64,000 nucleotides of DNA from Clostridium merdae (GTDB lineage: Bacteria > Bacillota > Clostridia > Oscillospirales > Acutalibacteraceae). The notes under the pieces were generated by a model. That model did not search any database. It worked only from the letters and a program-made list of their open reading frames with translations, and was not told where the DNA came from. The translations under genes and the position numbers were made by a program. How positions within the stretch are numbered: the stretch's first letter is position 1; the number at the start of each line of letters is the position of its first letter. Location of the stretch: the NCBI RefSeq assembly GCF_900176635.1, contig NZ_FXLN01000004.1, forward strand, positions 868,001 through 932,000, in the 5' to 3' direction. Below, one piece after another: positions 61,993-64,000 of this stretch.

Positions 61993-63201
61993 TTAAAGCT
62001 TATTGACAATCTCTTTGGTATCGCGTGCGATAACAAGCTCTTCATTGGTGGGGATTACGAATACCTGCACCTTTGAATTGGGAGTAGAGATTTTGCCGCC
62101 CTTGCCGCGAATCATCTGCTCGTTTAGCTCTCTCGACACTTCTACACCAAGGTAAGTCAGGCCATCGCACACGTTCTGGCGGTGGTCAACCTGGTTCTCA
62201 CCCAAGCCAGCTGTAAACACAATTGCATCGCAGCCGTTCATTGCAGCAGCGTAGCTGCCAACGAATTTCTTAATCTGGTATACCAAAATTTTATGAGCAA
62301 GAATTGCTCTCGGCTGGCCTTCCTCAACTGCCTTTGTAACATCACGGTCATCACTGGAAATACCGGAAATACCCAAAAGACCGGATTTCTTATTCAGGAT
62401 GTCGCTCATCTGCTCTGCAGTAAGGTTTTCTTTCTCTTCAATAAAGGTAACAACGGAGGGATCCAAAGAGCCGCAGCGAGTACCCATCATAAAGCCATCC
62501 AAGGGAGTGAGGCCCATGCTGGTATCAATTACTTTGCCATGGTCCACAGCGGCGATGGAAGAACCATTGCCAAGGTGGCAAGTAATGATTTTCAGCTCAG
62601 ACATCGGCTTACCTACCAGCTCTGCGCAGCGCTCGCTGACAAAACGGTGAGAAGTACCATGGAAGCCATAGCGGCGAATTTGGTATTTTTCAAAATACTC
62701 GTAAGGAATGGGGTAAATATAAGCCTCAGCCGGCATGGTGGAATGGAACGCAGTATCAAATACAGCAACCTGCGGTACCTTGTCACCAAATACCTCCTGG
62801 CAAGCACGAATGCCCTGCAGGTTTACACTGTTGTGTAAGGGAGCCAGCGGAATAAGCTCCTCAATGGTATCAATAACCTCTTGGTTAATCAGAACGGAGT
62901 TCATGAACTTCATGCCGCCCTGCACCACACGGTGACCAACTGCGGTTACCTCAGACAAATCTTTAATTACGCCAACCTCTGCATCTACCAACGCATTTTT
63001 AACCTGCATGAAAGCTGCAATGTGATCAGGCATGTCCACGGTTAACTTCTTCTCTCGTCCATCTGCCGTTTTGTGGCCGAAAATACCGTCGCCAAGCCCA
63101 ATTCTCTCGCAGTTACCTTTCGCGAGTACTTCCTCTTTGGCCATATCAATCAACTGATATTTCAGGGAAGAGCTCCCTGCATTAATGACCAGAATCTTCA
63201 T
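61993..63201 (-). CDS. ackA: Acetate kinase
   Basis: 402 residues from the ATG at 63201, with AGGAGG eight bases upstream; a 29-codon extension of the frame is not supported. Family signatures: MKILVINAGSSSLKYQL, AVGHRVVQGG near 87, DTAFHSTMP near 148, RRYGFHGTSHRFVS near 175, CHLGNGSSIAAVDHGK near 208, and ENQVDHRQNVC near 330. It converts acetyl phosphate and ADP to acetate and ATP, an energy-yielding step in fermentation. No pta gene is beside it. Confidence 0.97.
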   Translation of the reverse strand: MKILVINAGSSSLKYQLIDMAKEEVLAKGNCERIGLGDGIFGHKTADGREKKLTVDMPDHIAAFMQVKNALVDAEVGVIKDLSEVTAVGHRVVQGGMKFMNSVLINQEVIDTIEELIPLAPLHNSVNLQGIRACQEVFGDKVPQVAVFDTAFHSTMPAEAYIYPIPYEYFEKYQIRRYGFHGTSHRFVSERCAELVGKPMSELKIITCHLGNGSSIAAVDHGKVIDTSMGLTPLDGFMMGTRCGSLDPSVVTFIEEKENLTAEQMSDILNKKSGLLGISGISSDDRDVTKAVEEGQPRAILAHKILVYQIKKFVGSYAAAMNGCDAIVFTAGLGENQVDHRQNVCDGLTYLGVEVSRELNEQMIRGKGGKISTPNSKVQVFVIPTNEELVIARDTKEIVNKL

Positions 63202-63241
63202 CGGATTCCCTCCTAAACTTTCTAAATATTGCAAAAACAGC

Positions 63242-63270
63242 TTGAAAGTGTTACTGCAATACTGTACTAT
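63242..63270 (+). promoter_or_regulatory. Candidate tmcAL promoter
   Basis: TTGAAA (63242-63247) and TACTAT (63265-63270) are 17 bases apart, with a predicted start near 63277. It faces the ackA promoter. Confidence 0.6.
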
Positions 63271-63283
63271 AGAACCGTACACT

Positions 63284-63312
63284 ATCATAGTACATTTTCA
63301 CAATTATTTCAA
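63284..63312 (-). promoter_or_regulatory. Candidate ackA promoter
   Basis: On the minus strand TTGAAA (63307-63312) and TATGAT (63284-63289) are 17 bases apart, with a predicted start near 63277. GTACTAT (63264-63270) and ATAGTAC (63287-63293) form an inverted repeat that spans both -10 boxes. Confidence 0.65.
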
Positions 63313-63327
63313 GGAGTTTTTTACCCA

Positions 63328-64000
63328 ATGATAGAGAGACCCTTGATTACGGGTATTGTCGCCGAATTTAACCCGTTACACCTTGGGCATGAATACCTAA
63401 TACAAAAAGTCAAACAATCTTCACCCGGCGGGCTAGCTGTTGTGATGAGTGGAAATTATGTGCAAAGAGGCGAGCCGGCTGCTTTTTACAAATGGCCGCG
63501 TGCGCTTGCGGCGCTTTCTTGCGGTGCCGATTTAGTGCTCGAGCTTCCCGTTAGCTTTTCCGTCGCCGGTGCGGAACGCTTTGCATTTGGAGCCATCTCT
63601 ATTCTTAATGCACTGGGCTGTGTGGATCAACTCGTTTTTGGCAGTGAAAGCGGGGATGTTTCCACTCTGAATATCATTGCTAAGGCTCTGCAAAGCTCGG
63701 CATTTGAGGCTGCTGTAAAAAGCCACCTCTCGCTCGGCTTGCCCTTTGCTGCGGCAAGGCAGGCTGCGGCAAAGGAGCTTCTTGGCGATTCCGCCGCACT
63801 TTTGAGCGAACCAAACAACATTCTCGGCATTGAATACTGCAAGGCACTGCTTCGCACGCAGTCCCCTATGCAGCCCAAAACCATTCAGCGCATTGGTTCC
63901 GCCCACGACGCACCGCAACTCGCTTCGAATACCCATATTGCCTCCGCTTCACAAATTCGAAGACTCATCCAGCAAAAGGAACCTTTTTCGGCCTTTGTTC
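63328..64000 (+). CDS. tmcAL: tRNA(Met) cytidine acetate ligase TmcAL, partial (3' end outside window)
   Basis: The first 224 residues are visible; the gene runs off the right edge. ITGIVAEFNPLHLGHEYLI carries a nucleotidyltransferase HxGH motif, and AVVMSGNYVQRGEPA, LVLELPVSFSVAGAERFAFG and SEPNNILGIEYCKAL fit the YlbM/TmcAL family. The enzyme uses ATP and acetate to acetylate C34 of elongator tRNA-Met. AAGGAG lies 11 bases before the ATG. The location next to ackA, which produces acetate, is notable, but a functional link is inference. Confidence 0.9.
   Translation, partial: MIERPLITGIVAEFNPLHLGHEYLIQKVKQSSPGGLAVVMSGNYVQRGEPAAFYKWPRALAALSCGADLVLELPVSFSVAGAERFAFGAISILNALGCVDQLVFGSESGDVSTLNIIAKALQSSAFEAAVKSHLSLGLPFAAARQAAAKELLGDSAALLSEPNNILGIEYCKALLRTQSPMQPKTIQRIGSAHDAPQLASNTHIASASQIRRLIQQKEPFSAFV

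Overview
This 64 kb window is a chromosomal segment of an endospore-forming, Gram-positive member of the Clostridia. The evidence is spoIIR, a sigma-H-type sigma factor, the AddA/AddB recombination nuclease, the smc-ftsY-rnc-plsX block, an infC-rpmI-rplT operon with an attenuated leader, and a bacterial V-type ATPase. Gene style and order suggest the Oscillospirales (ruminococcal) group; this placement is inferred from gene content, not computed. Most of the window is housekeeping sequence on the minus strand. No insertion sequence, prophage, CRISPR array, rRNA or intact tRNA was seen.

Layout. 1-8 kb: end of trmK, two small cysteine-rich proteins, a sigma-H-like factor, yifB (comM), queH, a DUF4241 protein, and a large secreted SH3/Ig-like/lysozyme protein. 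8.4-12.4 kb: a GntR-controlled ABC transporter with a perfect operator palindrome, a DegV protein behind a structured leader, and a DUF5131 protein. 12.7-16.8 kb: two amino-acid transporters flanking an ADP-ribosylglycohydrolase translationally coupled to a DUF3841-like protein. 17-33 kb: a minus-strand core block (leuS, rsfS, yqeK, nadD, yhbY, rdgB, ftsY, smc, a radical SAM gene, rnc, plsX, trmFO, topA). 33-37 kb: dprA, a SpoU/TrmH-type methyltransferase, a 35-bp tandem-repeat array, and rplT-rpmI-infC. 37-44 kb: addA and addB. 44-51 kb: a methyltransferase, spoIIR, ispE, an aminotransferase with an Lrp/AsnC regulator, a PHP phosphatase, and an ACT protein paired with a UPF0210 protein. 51.4-60.3 kb: a nine-gene V-type ATPase operon. 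60.5-64 kb: an aldo/keto reductase, a DUF378 protein, ackA and the start of tmcAL.

How the genes work together. The core block joins translation (leuS, rsfS, infC, rpmI, rplT), tRNA modification (trmK, queH, trmFO, tmcAL), protein targeting (ftsY), chromosome structure and repair (smc, topA, addAB, dprA, yifB) and lipid or isoprenoid precursors (plsX, ispE). The V-ATPase couples ATP to ion movement across the membrane, and ackA makes ATP from acetyl phosphate.

Most worth a second look: the glycohydrolase/DUF3841 pair (a possible ADP-ribosylation conflict module); the 35-bp array that seems to have grown out of the rplT terminator; the structured leader before degV; face-to-face ackA/tmcAL promoters; the unusual V-ATPase rotor subunit; and the AUU start with attenuator in infC. 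Several starts were moved from the longest open frame to a codon with a proper ribosome binding site, and these choices are stated in each entry.
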